A DNA stretch of 64,000 nucleotides, taken from contig KV748186.1 of the NCBI GenBank assembly GCA_001692895.1, positions 983,785-1,047,784 on the forward strand, read 5' to 3'. The stretch is from Cenococcum geophilum 1.58 (lineage: Eukaryota; Ascomycota; Dothideomycetes; Gloniales; Gloniaceae). A program made the position numbers and the translations under genes. This document shows positions 34,641 to 48,008 of the stretch, one piece after another; the first letter of the stretch is position 1; each line of letters begins with the position of its first letter. The notes under the pieces are model-generated. The model was not told the origin of the DNA, made no database searches, and saw only the letters and a program-made list of their open reading frames with translations.

Positions 34641-37600
34641 AGGGAATAATAAGGCAGTATTAGGAATACCTTAGTTACAGGAATATAATCTAAAAATTAA
34701 TTAGGTTATAGGTTAGGTTAATATTAGAGATATATAACAACATAAGATGTAATAATAAACTAAGTTAGTATAGTACTAAGTTAGAGTAATATATAAAGAG
34801 ACCAATTAAGAATTAAGCTATATACTAAAAAGATACCATAAGTATAGTAAAAAGCTATAGTTACTAGAGAGTAAAAAGCTATTAGATTATATAGTATAGG
34901 ACTATAAGATAGAGTTAGAACTAGGAATAAGTNTAAGGTTCTNNCTAACNTATAAGNTNACNNAANANNAGTTANNAGCACTTAANGAGTTTATCTAANA
35001 NAANNTNTAAAAGGGATATATTAGACTATTATAGTTATTAGCAGGATATCTAGTACTATTTATACCAAAGAAGAATAGGAAACTTAGGCTATATATTAAC
35101 TATAGATAGTTAAACAGCATTACTAGAAAGGATAGGTATCCTTTACCCTTAATTAGCGAAATCTAAGATAGGATTAGTAATGCGTAAATCTTTATAAAGA
35201 TAGATCTAAGATAGGCGTACTATTAGATTAGAATTAAGGAAGGTAATAAATAAAAGGCAGCCTTTAGGTCAAAGGAAGGACTATATAAACTATTAGTTAT
35301 ATAATTTGGGCTTATAAATATACTAGCAATATTTTAGAAGCGTATTAATAATATATTAAGAGAATATTTAGATGAATTTGTTATAGTATACCTTAACAAT
35401 ATTATTATCTACTTAATAAATAAGGAAGAATATAGAGAACACGTTAAATGGGTTTTAAAGAGACTATAAGAAGAATAGATGCTAGTAGTAATTAAGAAAT
35501 GCGAGTTCTTTACTAAGAAAACCAATTTTATTAGATTTATTATTAAACTAGGCTAACTTAGTATAGATCTAAAGAAGATTAAGGCTATAGTAAATTAGTA
35601 AGAACTAGAGAATATAATATAGTTAAGGTTATTCCTAGGGTTCTGCAATTACTATAGAAGGTTTATAGCTTAATAGTTAAAAAAAATATTAAGCCACTTA
35701 CGAGATTAATAAAGAAGGAAGAACTATAGGTATAGGGAGAGGAATAAAAGGAACTATTTAAGAAGATTAAATAGTTATTTACCTAGGAACCAGTCCTTAA
35801 AATCTACTAACTATAGTTAGAGATAGTAGTTAAAACGGATATATTAGACTATGCACTAAAAGCGTACTTTCTATAGAAATATTAAGATGGATGGCACCTA
35901 GTGGTATACTATAGTTAAAAAAAATAACACTACTGGAACTAAACTATAACATCTATAATAAGGAGTTATTAGGTATAGTTATAGTATTAAAGGAATAGAG
36001 ATTATTCTTATAAGGTATAGAGAAACTATTTATAGTTAAAACGGATTATAAGAACCTAACGGGGTTCCTAATAATAAAAGAACTTAATTATAGATAGGTT
36101 AGATAGGCGGAAATGCTTACGGAATACTATTTTAAAATTTAGTATATTAAGGGTATAGAGAATACACAAGTAAATGCTTTAAGTAGAAAGACTAAACTAT
36201 AAAATAATAAAAAGCCATTAGGGGCTTTATTGCGAAAAGATATAGATAGACTAATTAGATATAATTACCCAAAGATTATAGCAATATAAGAAGAGAAGAT
36301 CTATAAATTACTAGAGAGTAACTAGATATAAAAGATCCTAGACGCATAAATAAAGGATTTAGACTTAGAATAGTATAAAAATTAAAAAGTAATGTATATA
36401 CTAAGAACTATTATAAAGGAGTTTATTAAGTTATTTTATAAAGGATTAACTTAAGGATATAATGGAGCTATAGGCTTAGTGTTAAGACTTTAAGAAGAGT
36501 ATATTATTAATGGAATTTAGGAACTAGCTAGGTAAGTTATAAAAGAATATCTAGATTGCTAAAGGAATAAATTAATAAGGTATAAACTATATAAAGAACT
36601 ACAACCTATTAAAATACCAAAGAGACTATAGGAGGTTATATTATAGGACTTTATTATTAAGTTACTAAAGTTAAGAGACCCTATTACCAGATAAGATTAT
36701 AATGTAATCTTAGTAATAATAGACAAGCTTATAAAGTGGGGGTACTTTATAGCATATACAGAAGAAATATTAGCAGAAGATGTCGCTAGAATTTATATTA
36801 AAGAAGTATTTGTAAAATACGGAGCACTAGGCAAAATTATATTAGATAGAGATTTAAGATTTATAGTAGCATTCTAGGAAGTATTCTTAGCAGAGTAAGG
36901 AGTTAAAGTAGTAACTTCTACCGCATATTATCTATAGACAGATAGTTAAACGGAAAGATTAAATTAGACACTAGAATAGTATCTAAGGCACTATATTAAT
37001 TATACACAAAATAATTAGGTATCGCTATTACTAGTTATATAGTTTGTATATAATATAACACTATAAAAGGGAATAGGTATATTACTATTTAAGGCGAATT
37101 ACGGATATAAGCTAAGGACTTTACTATTGCTATAATAAGTAAAGAAGATAAGTAGTATAGCTAAGTAAAGAATAAAGAGTTTAATGGACCTTTATATAGA
37201 CCTTATAGAAACAGCTAAGGTAGTATAGCAAAGAATAAAAAAGTACTACGATGCTAAGAGATCTAAGGGACTAGATCTTAAGGAGGGAGATAAAGTATAG
37301 NTACTATATAAAAATTTTAANAGTTAANNANTAAGTAAGAANTTNGACNATNTTANACTAGNACCTTTNNAAATTATATAAAGGATTTTACTGGTTATAT
37401 TTAAGTTAAACCTACTAGCTAAAATAAAGATCTACCCTATATAATATATTGCAATACTAGAGCTAGTATATAGGAATATTAAGCCACTGGTCTATAAGGC
37501 AGATATATATAGAGGATAAGAAGAAGATAAATAGTAAGTTTTAAGAGTTGTTAGTTATAAGGATGTAGATAATAAAATATAGTATAAAGTAAAGTGGATA

Positions 37601-38412
37601 GGCTATAATAAGACTACCTAGAAGCTATTAAAAAATTTAAAAAAACGCTATAGGAAAGGTATAGGAGTATTAAAAGAAAAAAGGTTAGGCAATATTAATA
37701 AAGAGGAATTACTAAAGAATAAGTTACCTAAGGGGGACCTAGAAAAAACAACTACTAAACTACTTAGAGTTATTTCCTTCTTTATTAGAAGAGAATCCGT
37801 TTTTTTATTACTAAGTTCCTATAGATCTTATTTTATAAGCTTCTACTCCTTAAAATAAACTTTCTCGCGAACTTTCTTAAGATAAATTAGCTAAGTAGAC
37901 GTAGCAAGATAAGAATTAAGAGTACGTTGTTAAGTATTGGCAGCCTCTTTTTTAGCGTTATATAAATAATAAAGTTCCACTAAAGCGACGGATAACTTAT
38001 TATTAAGCTTTATAGCAGTAAATTAAATATAAAACCCTATAGTAAATTACTTAGGGAACTTAAAGACTATTAAGAGTTATAGGACGCGTATACTTAGTAT
38101 TAGAAATTAAGCGAACATCGTAAGATAATTAAATATTTACTTTAGTATACTTTAAGTAAGAAGAGGGTTGCTAAGATAAAGGATTTACTAACGTAACGTA
38201 AACTAACCCCTCTTTTATATAACAAGAATACGGAGATGGTATTACTTTACTAAGTAATAGTATGGAAGAAACTATACGCGTATAATAAAGAGTTAAGGAA
38301 GAAAAAGAGGCTTTAGGTATTATAAGTAACGATATTAACTAAATTAATTAGATGGATATTATACCTCTAGTAAACAACTTAAAGATACTAGGTATCTTTA
38401 AGGACAAAGATA

Positions 38413-38428
38413 AAGAGGAGGGAGATGG
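38413..38428 (+). other. Polypurine tract of element C
   Basis: A purine-rich run AGAGGAGGGAGATGG lies directly upstream of the 3' LTR. This fits plus-strand orientation. Confidence 0.7.
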
Positions 38429-38849
38429 TGTTATAAACGCTTTAAGTATAATATTATAACTACTTAAAGAAGAGTTAGAAGAAGCTAATTAGTTAATATA
38501 AATATGGTCTAAGATAGAACCTATAGAACTATATAACAATGAATAGTAAGCAGAGTTATATAATATAATCTGTGTAATCTATATAATCTGCGAGATCTGT
38601 AATAGAGTAAATAGAGTAGATAGAGTAGATAGAGTAATAACTTTTATAGGAGTACGGTTATGTATTTAAGGACCCTTAGTCCCTACCTAGATAGTTCCTT
38701 TCTTATAGTAATTCTTAGAATATAATTAGAGTTAATCTATTAGGTAACTACTCCACTAGTTATTATTACGTTATTAACTTACTTGTAATACCTATACACC
38801 TAGCCTATTAACGAGTCTACCGTAGTTCCTGCTACAAGGCTCCGTTACA
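38429..38849 (+). repeat. Element C 3' LTR
   Basis: 421 bp, TGTTATAAACGC to CTCCGTTACA, followed by the AAATG duplication. It is the uninterrupted version of the LTR split by element B and shows the empty site (GATAGAGTAATAAC). Confidence 0.93.
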
Positions 38850-38854
38850 AAATG

Positions 38855-41800
38855 TAATGCTCTTTAGTTAGGCCACTAAGGTTTATTATAGGGGACTAAC
38901 TAAATATTATCTAAAGCCGACTATATCTAGTTTAAGCATTAAGTAAAGAAGTAAAATAAAATAAAACCGTATCCTAAAAGTATGCTAGCCGTATGCGTAT
39001 ACATATATATCGCGGCCCTCGTTCGTTTATATAGATACTCTTCGCCGCTATTATAATAAAATTAATAACTCTCCTTTAGTATATCTTAACTACTTATATA
39101 TTTATCTACCTAAGTTTCTACTTCTATTTTTATTTTTATAATAGAAAACAGAAAGTAATACAACAAGCTTTAGTACTAGTAGCCCTCCTCTTATTGCCCT
39201 AATTTATTTCTACTATTGTTTTAGTTATTATTAATGCATTTCGGGATTATATATACTGTATATTAAACTATAATTTATTTTTAGGCCAGAAATAAAACTA
39301 ATATCCTATTATAGCTAACGCAAGATTATCGCTTATTATTTTATACGGGTTTATAACTATTCCTCTAATTATTAAAGTAATTTATAAAGTAAATTTATAG
39401 AGGGGTAAAGCTAATAAATATAGTATACGTCGCTAAACAATATTCTTTTAAAAGTTGATAGTGGTAAGCCGATTTTTACGGGGGTTAGGGCAGTAGTGTT
39501 CTTATTAAAGATAGCACTCTTTAAACTATAGGTTCTCCCTATATACTCTCCTAATCTCTCCCTCTAACCTATATCTATAGTTTAATTGCTAAAGTAGGCT
39601 ATATATCCCTTCTACAGAGTTCCTACTTTTAGTTTATATTAGAGGTTGGCCTTATTAGCCTTAAAAAGATCTTTATTACCTATATATATTTAATTCTCCT
39701 TAGAAGCTGTATTAGAAAGTAGCCTAATTTTATAAACTATTAAGGCTCCTACTGCTAAGAATTGCTTAATTTATTTACTATAGAGCATAACAACCCTATT
39801 TAAAGGCTTACTATAATAGTTCTTATAAACGCTATTATAGTACTCCCTATCCTAGCGTATATAGTACTAGTAGCTACTTATAAGGACTATAATATCCCTT
39901 TTATAACGGTAAACTTCTCCTTATAGTATATTAAATTTATTACTAACTAGCTAAAGTTTTAAATTGCCTATATTAACTGGAGAAGACCCTAGTAAATTAT
40001 AGCGCGAACACCTTCTATTACCCTAACTAGTTTATTACCCTTTTATCCCTCCTACTATAAAGGGTTAGATAATAGCCAAACTGCTTTTATAGGCCCTTTG
40101 CGGTTTTCTTACTCTTTCTTAAAAAATAGTATATATTAAGATTTTTATTACGCGCGAGATAGGACAGAAACAATTGCAATATAAGGAGATTAGTATACAC
40201 TAGGCTTAACGCCGCTTAATTAGGACTTTTAGTATCTTTAGTTATTAATGTCTTACTAAATCTATATATACTATTTCTAACGGCTTTCTTATATCTAATG
40301 TGTTGGTTATATATTAAGATATAACAGTATAATTATTTTAGCCTTACCTACTTTTGTTATTAAAATGGATTTAGTATATAGCCTCTAATAAAAATATACG
40401 GTACTAAATATATATTTATTTAGGGCTTACGCCTTATATAGACTTATAGGCGCCTTCTATAGGTTCTTATAATCCTCGCCTATATCCCTTATCTATTATC
40501 TACTTTACCTACATTCTTTAATCCTTACTAACTAAACGGGTATATAGAAGAGCCCTATAAAAGTCACGTTAGATTAACTTTAGGAACGCCTAAAAGCTTA
40601 GGTTTTTTTATATACACGTTATTATAACTATTGCTACTAGCCTTGCCTTAAAAATATAGGACAATTAATTATTATAGTGCGGCTATCTAAAACCTGTCCT
40701 AAGCTACAGAAACAGTACATTGCCCATATTAGTAGGTAATTAGAAAAAAAGAATTTCTTTATAATTCCCACTCTTAGATATATTAATTCTATCTTGCTAT
40801 ATAAAGTAATATAAAACTATCCTAGCTACTATTAAGTTAATTTCGTAATACACCTTAACTACGTTACTTAAATTTTAGCTTACTAGATGCCTTAATTAAT
40901 AGGCGCCTTAGCTAAATCGCACGGCCGCTCTAATTTAATAATATCTTCTTCGTCTGTATTAACTTAGGATTAGTTAGAGTTAAACTTAGCTAGGCTTTCC
41001 TAAGGAATACTTTAATATGCTAAAGGTAATTAATAGTCAATATACCGATTTTTATCCCCCTAGTTAAACGCCTAGTTAGTTAATTATATAAGGTAGCATC
41101 TTCTACGTCTAGGGTATAGGCGTTATAGTCTAAGAAAGTTTAGGGGGCTTCTTATAAAGATAAATATACACATTTTTCCTAAACAACTATATAGAGATAA
41201 GGAGGCTTTATAATAGAGTAAGGGGGATTTATAAGGAAGTAAGGGAGCCTTATAAGTAAGCGAGGGAGTAAAAGAGCTATATAAAGAAGTTAGTAAAAAC
41301 GGCTTAGCTGGCAGATATATATATAAAGTTAAGCCGTTTAAGAAACTATATTCTAAATCTATTAACTAAGATTTAGATTTTATTTATAGAATATATTCTA
41401 AAAACAAAATTAATAAATTTAGAAACTGGGATATAAATATATATTTATTATAATTTAGGTTAAGTAGGAATATACGGCGAATAATTATAAAGTAAAATAG
41501 TATTATATTATTTAATATCTAATAAATATTATATCTTGCTAGCGTAAAATTATATATCTCCTCCTCCGTTATTTCTCTCTCTTTTATATTTTAGGCTCTT
41601 TCCTATACCTATAGGATAAACTCCATAGATTTTGTCTAAGTAACTTTATAACTTACGAGAATTTTAGGAGGTATACTTATATACCAGACAGTCTGCTAGC
41701 CCCTTAGGTAACTTATTTATATACTAATTAATATATACGTTAAAGTAACGCGGCTTTAGAAATTGTTAATATTCTAATTAGCTAAAGCAAAATGGGCAGC

Positions 41801-42640
41801 GCCTAGTAATAGCGATAATTCCGTAAGTATATACGAGGCCGCAGAATATAGGAGGGGTTTAAAGGTAGCCAGAATAATAATTAGCCTAATTTAAGTCTAA
41901 TTCTATTTATAGAGAACATTTATAGCAGAAATATACGCTTGTTAGTAAAGTTAGCTTATATAGAACGCCATAGTCCTAGAAAAGGTGTATAACTTTATTA
42001 GAATCCTATTAAAAAGATAAGTAAACGCCTTCCTGTACTAAGCTAAAGTCTTACCTTAGGAGGCACTTTTTGCACTATAGATAGCAACCTATAATATCTA
42101 GCTTAGCCTTTAGAAAATAAACGGCATATTATACGCTATTTGCCATTTCCACTAACGGTTAAATAACTTCACTAAGGGTATAATGCCAATTACGATAGAA
42201 GCTGTAAATAACTTCATATCTTAAGGGCTTATATTTTAGTAGACATTTAAGGTTTTAAGGTAATTCGATATCCCTAAGCTTAGCTTTAAAAGTTTAAGTA
42301 CTAGTAACCTCTATAGGAACTAAGTTTAACTATAAAAGGCTTAAAATTTGCTTTTCTTATCCTCTTGCCAATATAACTAGCTTAGTAATAGCTTATCTAA
42401 TAGCTTCTATTAGTTTTAAAATATTAGTATAGAACTGCATAAATAATATATTGCCTTACTTTTCCACGCGTTTGCTTCTTTCCTATAGGCTCTATAATTA
42501 TCCTTTAGTAAGGCCGTTAATATACGCTTATAGCACCCGCGTTTTGCGAGCTCTTTAATTATATCTTATAGCACTACTGGTTTTATTACAGAGTTGGCCG
42601 CTACACTCCCTATAGGGTATATTGGTTATAGTATAGGAAC
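38855..42640 (-). pseudogene. Unidentified degraded coding-like region
   Basis: After element C about 450 bp are featureless. From about 42620 down to 39300 the minus strand shows long stretches in which one frame is readable between RIP-type stops, for example VIKPVVL and IIKELAKRGCYKRILTALL near 42600-42520, DYNAYTLDVEDATLYN near 41135-41090, and YIGRTYSLKSAIFNKNTT near 39545-39490. Together they suggest one or more former genes of large size, up to about 1000 codons. I recognise no domain. It could be a large transposon protein or a host gene. The frames are not shown to be one gene. Confidence 0.35.
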
Positions 42641-42649
42641 CTTATCTAT

Positions 42650-45200
42650 ATCCGCATTAAAGGATAATTAAAAGAATTTATTTAAGGTATTAAATTGGAG
42701 TAGAGATAGATTTAATATAAGGAAAATAACCCCTATAAAATAGCGTTATATAACGCATAACTAGGAGTTACTCGCGATAGTTATAGTAATAAAGTACTAG
42801 CGATATTATTATATAGGAAGTAATTACCCTATTAAAGTCCTTATAGACTATAATAACCTAAAATACTTTATAACTATAAAGGTGTTAAGTAGTTAATAAG
42901 CTAGATAGGTAGAGGTACTATTATAGTACGATTTTAAAATTATATACCGCCTAAAAAAGATAAATCCCACTAATAGGTTATTAAGATATCTAGATTATAA
43001 GATAGGAAGGATCTAGGACAGTATAGGGGAAATAATCCCTATATTATAAAATTTGCTTAGGAAGAAAAAAGACTCTTTTCCTAAAACTATAGAATTTTAT
43101 AATAGGGTAGAGGTCCTAGTAATATAGCTATAAAATATAGTTATAGACTAAATTATAGGCCAGGCAGACGTTATAAAGTTAGTATACTTTAGAATTAGCG
43201 AGAATTCTACGGGATATGCTAGGGGTGTCGCGGCACCTTTAACTTAATAGCGTATTAGCTACGAGTATCCAGATCTAAGGGAAATAGGTAAGATACCTAT
43301 CTATAGTATAGCATACTATATAACTGTGACGGCGCTGGGGCACTGCCCCTGCGACGTCTACATGCAGCCTAGTCAGGGGCTCGCTTGGAGACTTGGCTCG
43401 TGTATATAGACCTAGCCCTTCCTCGACCTTCTTCTGCTCCTTAGCTTAGTATCTTCGTAATACAGCATTCTACAAGCTTCGGTTCAGAGGCATTTGTACG
43501 AGCCGTAACAATAACGGTAGGAGAATCTACTAGTACTAATAGTTTAAAATATCTTATACTACGCCTTATATTTATAATGGCGGCAGGCGAAATAGAAGTA
43601 AGTAATCTATATAAAACCTTTTTAGATCTTCTTCTTTAAGTATAATAAAGGGACGCCTTTATTTTTAGGGAGAGGTAGAAAAATATAGTAGAGACTAATT
43701 TAGCCGGAGTTACTAAGAAGCTATAGTAGCAAGACTAAAAGGGTCTATTACGCTTTAAGGGTGCTATATATATCCTAAAGGACTAAGCGGTTTAAGATAA
43801 AATTCTAAAGGTTTTCTATAATAACCCTCTTAGGGGTTACTACGGTGCTAACAGAACCCTTAAGGCCGTTTAAAGGAAATACTTTTAAGATAGAATATCT
43901 AAAGAGGTTAAGGACTATATATTAAGATATAATACGTGCTAAAGGGTATAGATATCTAGATATCGCCTATATAGCGAGTTATTAGTACTTCCTATTCCGT
44001 AGGGACTTATATTAGAATTAATAATAATTTTTATAATAGGCTTACCCCCTACTAAAATAAGAACGGAAGAGGTTGCTAACGCTATTCTAGTAATTATTAA
44101 TAGATATATAAAGTTCTTAGGGTACTTTGCTGTTATAATAATAATTATAATAGTAGAACTAGTAGACCTGTTTTTAAAATAGTAGCTCTTATTTAGCATA
44201 CTAAGGGGAATTATATTTAATAGAGGTACTATATTTAATAGCGTATTCTAGTCTTTATTCTATCTCTTATTAAAAATATAGCAAAGAATAAGTACCGCCT
44301 TTTACTTATAAATAAATAGGCTAATAGAGCGTCTAAATATGTTATTAGAACACTACCTCCGCTACTATATTAATTATTAATAGGATAATTAGATATTATA
44401 GTTAGCTTTAATATAATATATATATAATATAAGCATCTATAGCAGTATAAAAATAACCCCTTATAAAGTATTATTTGGGGTAAAAGCAAATAACCCCTAG
44501 AATATTAAAGATATTATTCCTAAAAGGGAGGCACTAGCAGCGTCTAAGAGAATTAAGTAAATAAGAATTCGTAAATAAGAACTTAAAAAGCAATTACTAG
44601 ACGCCTAGGCTATATAAAAAAGGTACTATAATAAAAAATATATTCTAAAAGAATTTAAGATAGGAGACGAAGTCTTACTATTTATAAAAAATATCCGAAT
44701 AAAATGTATTAAAAAGAAGCTGGATTACTAGTAGCTCGGACCCTTTAAGATAGTTAAAAAAAACTAAAGGAAATTAAGCCTATAAATTAGAATTACCAAA
44801 ATTATACCTAATATATCCTATATCCTATATTTTATATTTCCTTACTAAAGCTATACTAGAGAAAAGATAGTGTAGAACCGTTACTATTTAGCGAAATTAA
44901 TAGGGAACTAGAATGGAATATAGAAGATATTTTAGACTAAAGATAGCGCTAAAAAAAAAGCGCGAATTTTTAGTTTGCTAGAAAGGATACTTTTAGGCGT
45001 ATAATAGTTAGGAACCTAAGGAGCACCTTTAGCTAGGATATAATATAGTAATTAAAACCTTCCTAAGGACTAAAGGTAAAGATTTAGTAACGGTTCTAGA
45101 TATACCACAGATAAGATAATAGGGAAGACCCCATAAATTAAAACTATAAGGTTAAGTATAGGTATTAAGAACGGAAACGTTTTACTATTATAATAGGGAT
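42650..45200 (+). mobile_element. Gypsy element D, 5'-truncated pol fragment, broken
   Basis: A Ty3/Gypsy chromovirus-like relict on the plus strand. It begins abruptly within RNase H (about 42700-42960), continues through the integrase zinc-binding and core regions (about 43780-44700) and ends with a C-terminal tail (to about 45120). No reverse transcriptase, gag or LTR was found to the left, so it is a truncated copy. A solo LTR of another family interrupts it at 43325-43510. Dozens of breaks. The relation to sequence after 45200 is unproven. Confidence 0.75.
43325..43510 (-). repeat. Solo LTR related to element A, well preserved
   Basis: 186 bp running TGTGACGGCG to GAGCCGTAACA on the plus strand, flanked by a perfect 5-bp duplication ATAAC (43320-43324 and 43511-43515). 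The minus-strand core (AACCGAAGCTTGTAGAATGC, then GATACTAAGCTAA) matches the LTRs of element A, so it is a sister family in minus orientation. GC content is far higher than that of the surroundings, with no obvious RIP. It is a young insertion reduced to one LTR by recombination. Confidence 0.93.
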
Positions 45201-45639
45201 CCTAGAACCCTATAAGGGGAAGCCTATAAAATTTATAGGAGAACCACTAGGGATACTATCTAAAGAAGACGCTATTTAAGAATGAGTAGTAGCAATATAA
45301 GAAAAGGCCTTAAGGATTTAGAAGGACCCCCTAGGGATAAAAAGAGAGTATCTGGTCTAGCACCGGAGATATATAGTAGAGTTAATAGTACAAAGAGAAG
45401 TAAAGGACAGCCTATAAAGAATTAAAAAAATTTAAAAAAAATTATAAAGCACCTATAGAAATACTACCCGTTTATTATATATAGGGATTATAATAGTATA
45501 CTGCCTTTATATAAATTATCACTAAAGCTTAGAATAAAGGCATCCCTAAAGTATAAAGTTAATTCCTAATAATAGGGCATTCTAGAGGTACCCGAGAAGC
45601 ACTATATAAAGCTATTCTATAAAAAGAAAGAAAGAGCTA

Positions 45640-46640
45640 GATAATAACTTAAATACTAGTAGCAGTAATAGAAGCCTCCCCTTCTATCTTAACGGTATTA
45701 TTAGCTCCTCTATCCCTAGAAGCATTAGCACTTCCACTAATATTCTTCTTAGAATAATGGGTACTAGAAGGACTAGCACGGGCAGGAGACTAGTAAGGAG
45801 AACGTTTATCTAGACTTTTATTGCTATCCTTAGTATCTTTAGGCTTTAAATTAGTATCTAAGCAGGGATCTAAAAGCCGTTAGCTAAGAGAATTAGTATA
45901 GTTCCTAAATATATTACTAGAGAAACTTACCTAGCTAGAAAGGCCCGTGTAAGAGTGCAAATGTTATTATTTATAAGGGTAAGCTACTTATATATACGCT
46001 CTTAGACACTATATATCCGAGATTATTACATCTCTATAGTAGTAGAAACCCTTATTAAATTAAAGAGCCTATAAGTAAAGGTAGATACCTTCTATCTCTA
46101 TCTATTACTATTTAAATATAAGCGGAAATTCCAGATAGCGCGATAGAGCTTGTAAGTTTTACGCGTATAGATAGTAGGGATCTAATATAATTAGTAAAAT
46201 TTAGAATAGGATAGAATGGAAAATACTAAAACGTAGGTCTTTCTTCTACTACGGCAATGGGAATACTTAGATTTGTTTTTACTGGAGTAAGGCATCTTAT
46301 AGGCGTGGGATAGGTCTAATATAAGCGCGTAAACGCAATAACGGTAGCACTTTAGAGAAATTACCGTAGGAGTAATAGAGGTGGTTTAGGATGGCACTAA
46401 AATAATACCACCGCTAGTCTAGGGACGCGTAGTATAACCTTAAGCTATTATAAGAGAATACTATAAAGAGTTAGTATTATTAATAGAGATAAAATAGGGA
46501 TCCTATTACTTATAGATGTGTTATAAGAAGAGAATAAAGCAATTATAAAAGAATAGCTAGAGATATAGAAGCTGAAAGTGAAGATATAGAAGAAATAGTC
46601 TGTTAAAAGGCGAGACGAATAGTATTATTAATAAAAAGAC
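45640..46640 (-). pseudogene. Degraded cysteine-rich frame antisense to element D pol
   Basis: Reading leftwards from about 46620, minus-strand frames give a cysteine-containing segment near 46345-46220 (CYRYCVYALI, then KYSHCRSRRKTYVLVFSI) and a Ser/Lys/Asp-rich tail near 45860-45680 (KPKDTKDSNKSLDKRSP, SGSANASRDRGANN). This resembles an arrangement of paired cysteines followed by a low-complexity tail. I do not recognise the family. It lies downstream of the D integrase and on the opposite strand, as does a similar frame in element H. Many stops. Confidence 0.4.
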
Positions 46641-48008
46641 GCGTAAGAGGCGACAGCTTATAAACTGGAAGAAAATTAAAATAAAGACGTTATTATTAGA
46701 ACCTATTTTAGATGAATAAAGATAGTAGCTTATGGATATATTGCATAAGATAACCTCCAGATCAACTTATAATAAACTCTTATAATAAGAAAGGTAAATC
46801 CTATCTAATTTTTATTATTATTATTTTAGTTCTATTATAAAGGTATTATAAGGAGCTATAGTAGGAGAAGAGTAGAGGAACTAAGGATAAAGTAAGGTTC
46901 TACGCTAGTAAAGAACTAGCTATAAGCCGTATTATAGAGTACCTTTCTACTAAGAATTTTCCCTAGTGGTTTTAGCTAGAACTCTATAAAAGCTTAGTAG
47001 AGGCGAAGTCTTAGAGGACTAAGACCCTTAAAGGGGAGGTAATTATAACGGAGTTCCCTAGAAGGTACATATTAGATAAGATAAAAGGAGGTCTTATCTA
47101 TATTCTATCTACGTCCTAAAAGACATAGTTAGACAGATAAGGGGTAAAGGGTTTTGCTAGCGTCTTAGAAGGATTATATAGGGAGCTAGTTCTCCTCTAG
47201 AGAAGAACTAGCAATTAGTCTCTAAATAGAAGAGGTTAGAAAGTATTTATCCTTTATTTGTAAGGATTGTTCTACCTTAACTTATCTTCTACTTACCTAT
47301 AACTCTTATTCTACACTATTAATTAGATAATTATACGTTCCGGTTAGACTGGCCTCTTATAACTATACTTATTTAGTATAATAACAGCTATCTTATTACT
47401 TATTAAGAGGTTCTTATAGCGGCAATTAGCACCCGCCTTTAAGATAAGCCGTATTTATAGGTTTAAGATAATCTATAATAGGGTTGTTACGGGCTAATCC
47501 TAAAGCCGTTCCCTTGCGGTTTAATAGAGGGCGATAAAAGGGTTCTGTATCTTAGATAGTATAGCAATAAACTATAAAATAGTTGCATTTAGCTAGGTAT
47601 TAGGATAGGCCTATAGCTAAACATCTATGGTATAACTAGGGTTATAAAAGTAGAGTTACGTATACTACGGAGTAATATTAGGAGGAGGCTTTAACGGGCC
47701 CTATAGATAGTAAAGCTTACTATATATCTATAAGTAATTTAGGCTGCTATAGGCTATACTATAGTTAGTAACGGTATAGTTTACGGACGTAAAAGCTAAT
47801 GCTGCATTATATACGCGGAGCCGCTCCCTAAACTACCTAATAGAAGTATTACGCGACTTTAAAAGATTATATAGATGTTCTAGCGGAGGTTTATATTACT
47901 ATACTTATAGTAGGCTTTAAACTATAGATTGCTAGGCAGTAATATACTAACACGTTTATTAATCCAATATAGGGCCGTATAGAAGTTATAGGTAACGTCT
48001 ATAGAACC
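46641..48008. other. Unidentified degraded region
   Basis: A plus-strand stretch at about 46850-47230 reads fairly well (EYLSTKNFP, KGEVIITEFPRRYILDKI, GFASVLEGLYRELVLLQR) but matches no family known to me. The rest to 48008 has no sustained frame. It may be the tail of element D or an independent relict. Confidence 0.3.

Larger units (their letters stand above)
22352..38849 (+). mobile_element. Gypsy element C (chromodomain type), nested host element, broken
   Basis: A Ty3/Gypsy element on the plus strand with 421-bp LTRs and a 5-bp duplication AAATG (22347-22351 and 38850-38854). Its own sequence is about 8.0 kb; element B, inserted in its 5' LTR, accounts for the rest. Order: split 5' LTR, gag starting near 31279 with a zinc knuckle near 32285-32325, protease (about 34350-34560), reverse transcriptase (about 34960-35640), RNase H (about 35800-36230), integrase (about 36400-37300), chromodomain (about 37500-37680), about 0.7 kb of further degraded sequence, polypurine tract, 3' LTR. 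Very heavily RIP-mutated: many dozens of breaks. It is the oldest layer of this nest. Confidence 0.92.

Noticed and set aside
43325-43510. tRNA, rRNA or other structured RNA gene, suggested by the high GC content
   Set aside because: TGT...ACA ends, a 5-bp target duplication and resemblance to the LTRs of element A explain it fully.
43939-44199. Open frame of 86 codons on the minus strand
   Set aside because: Antisense to the integrase of Gypsy D. Composition is explained by the opposite frame.
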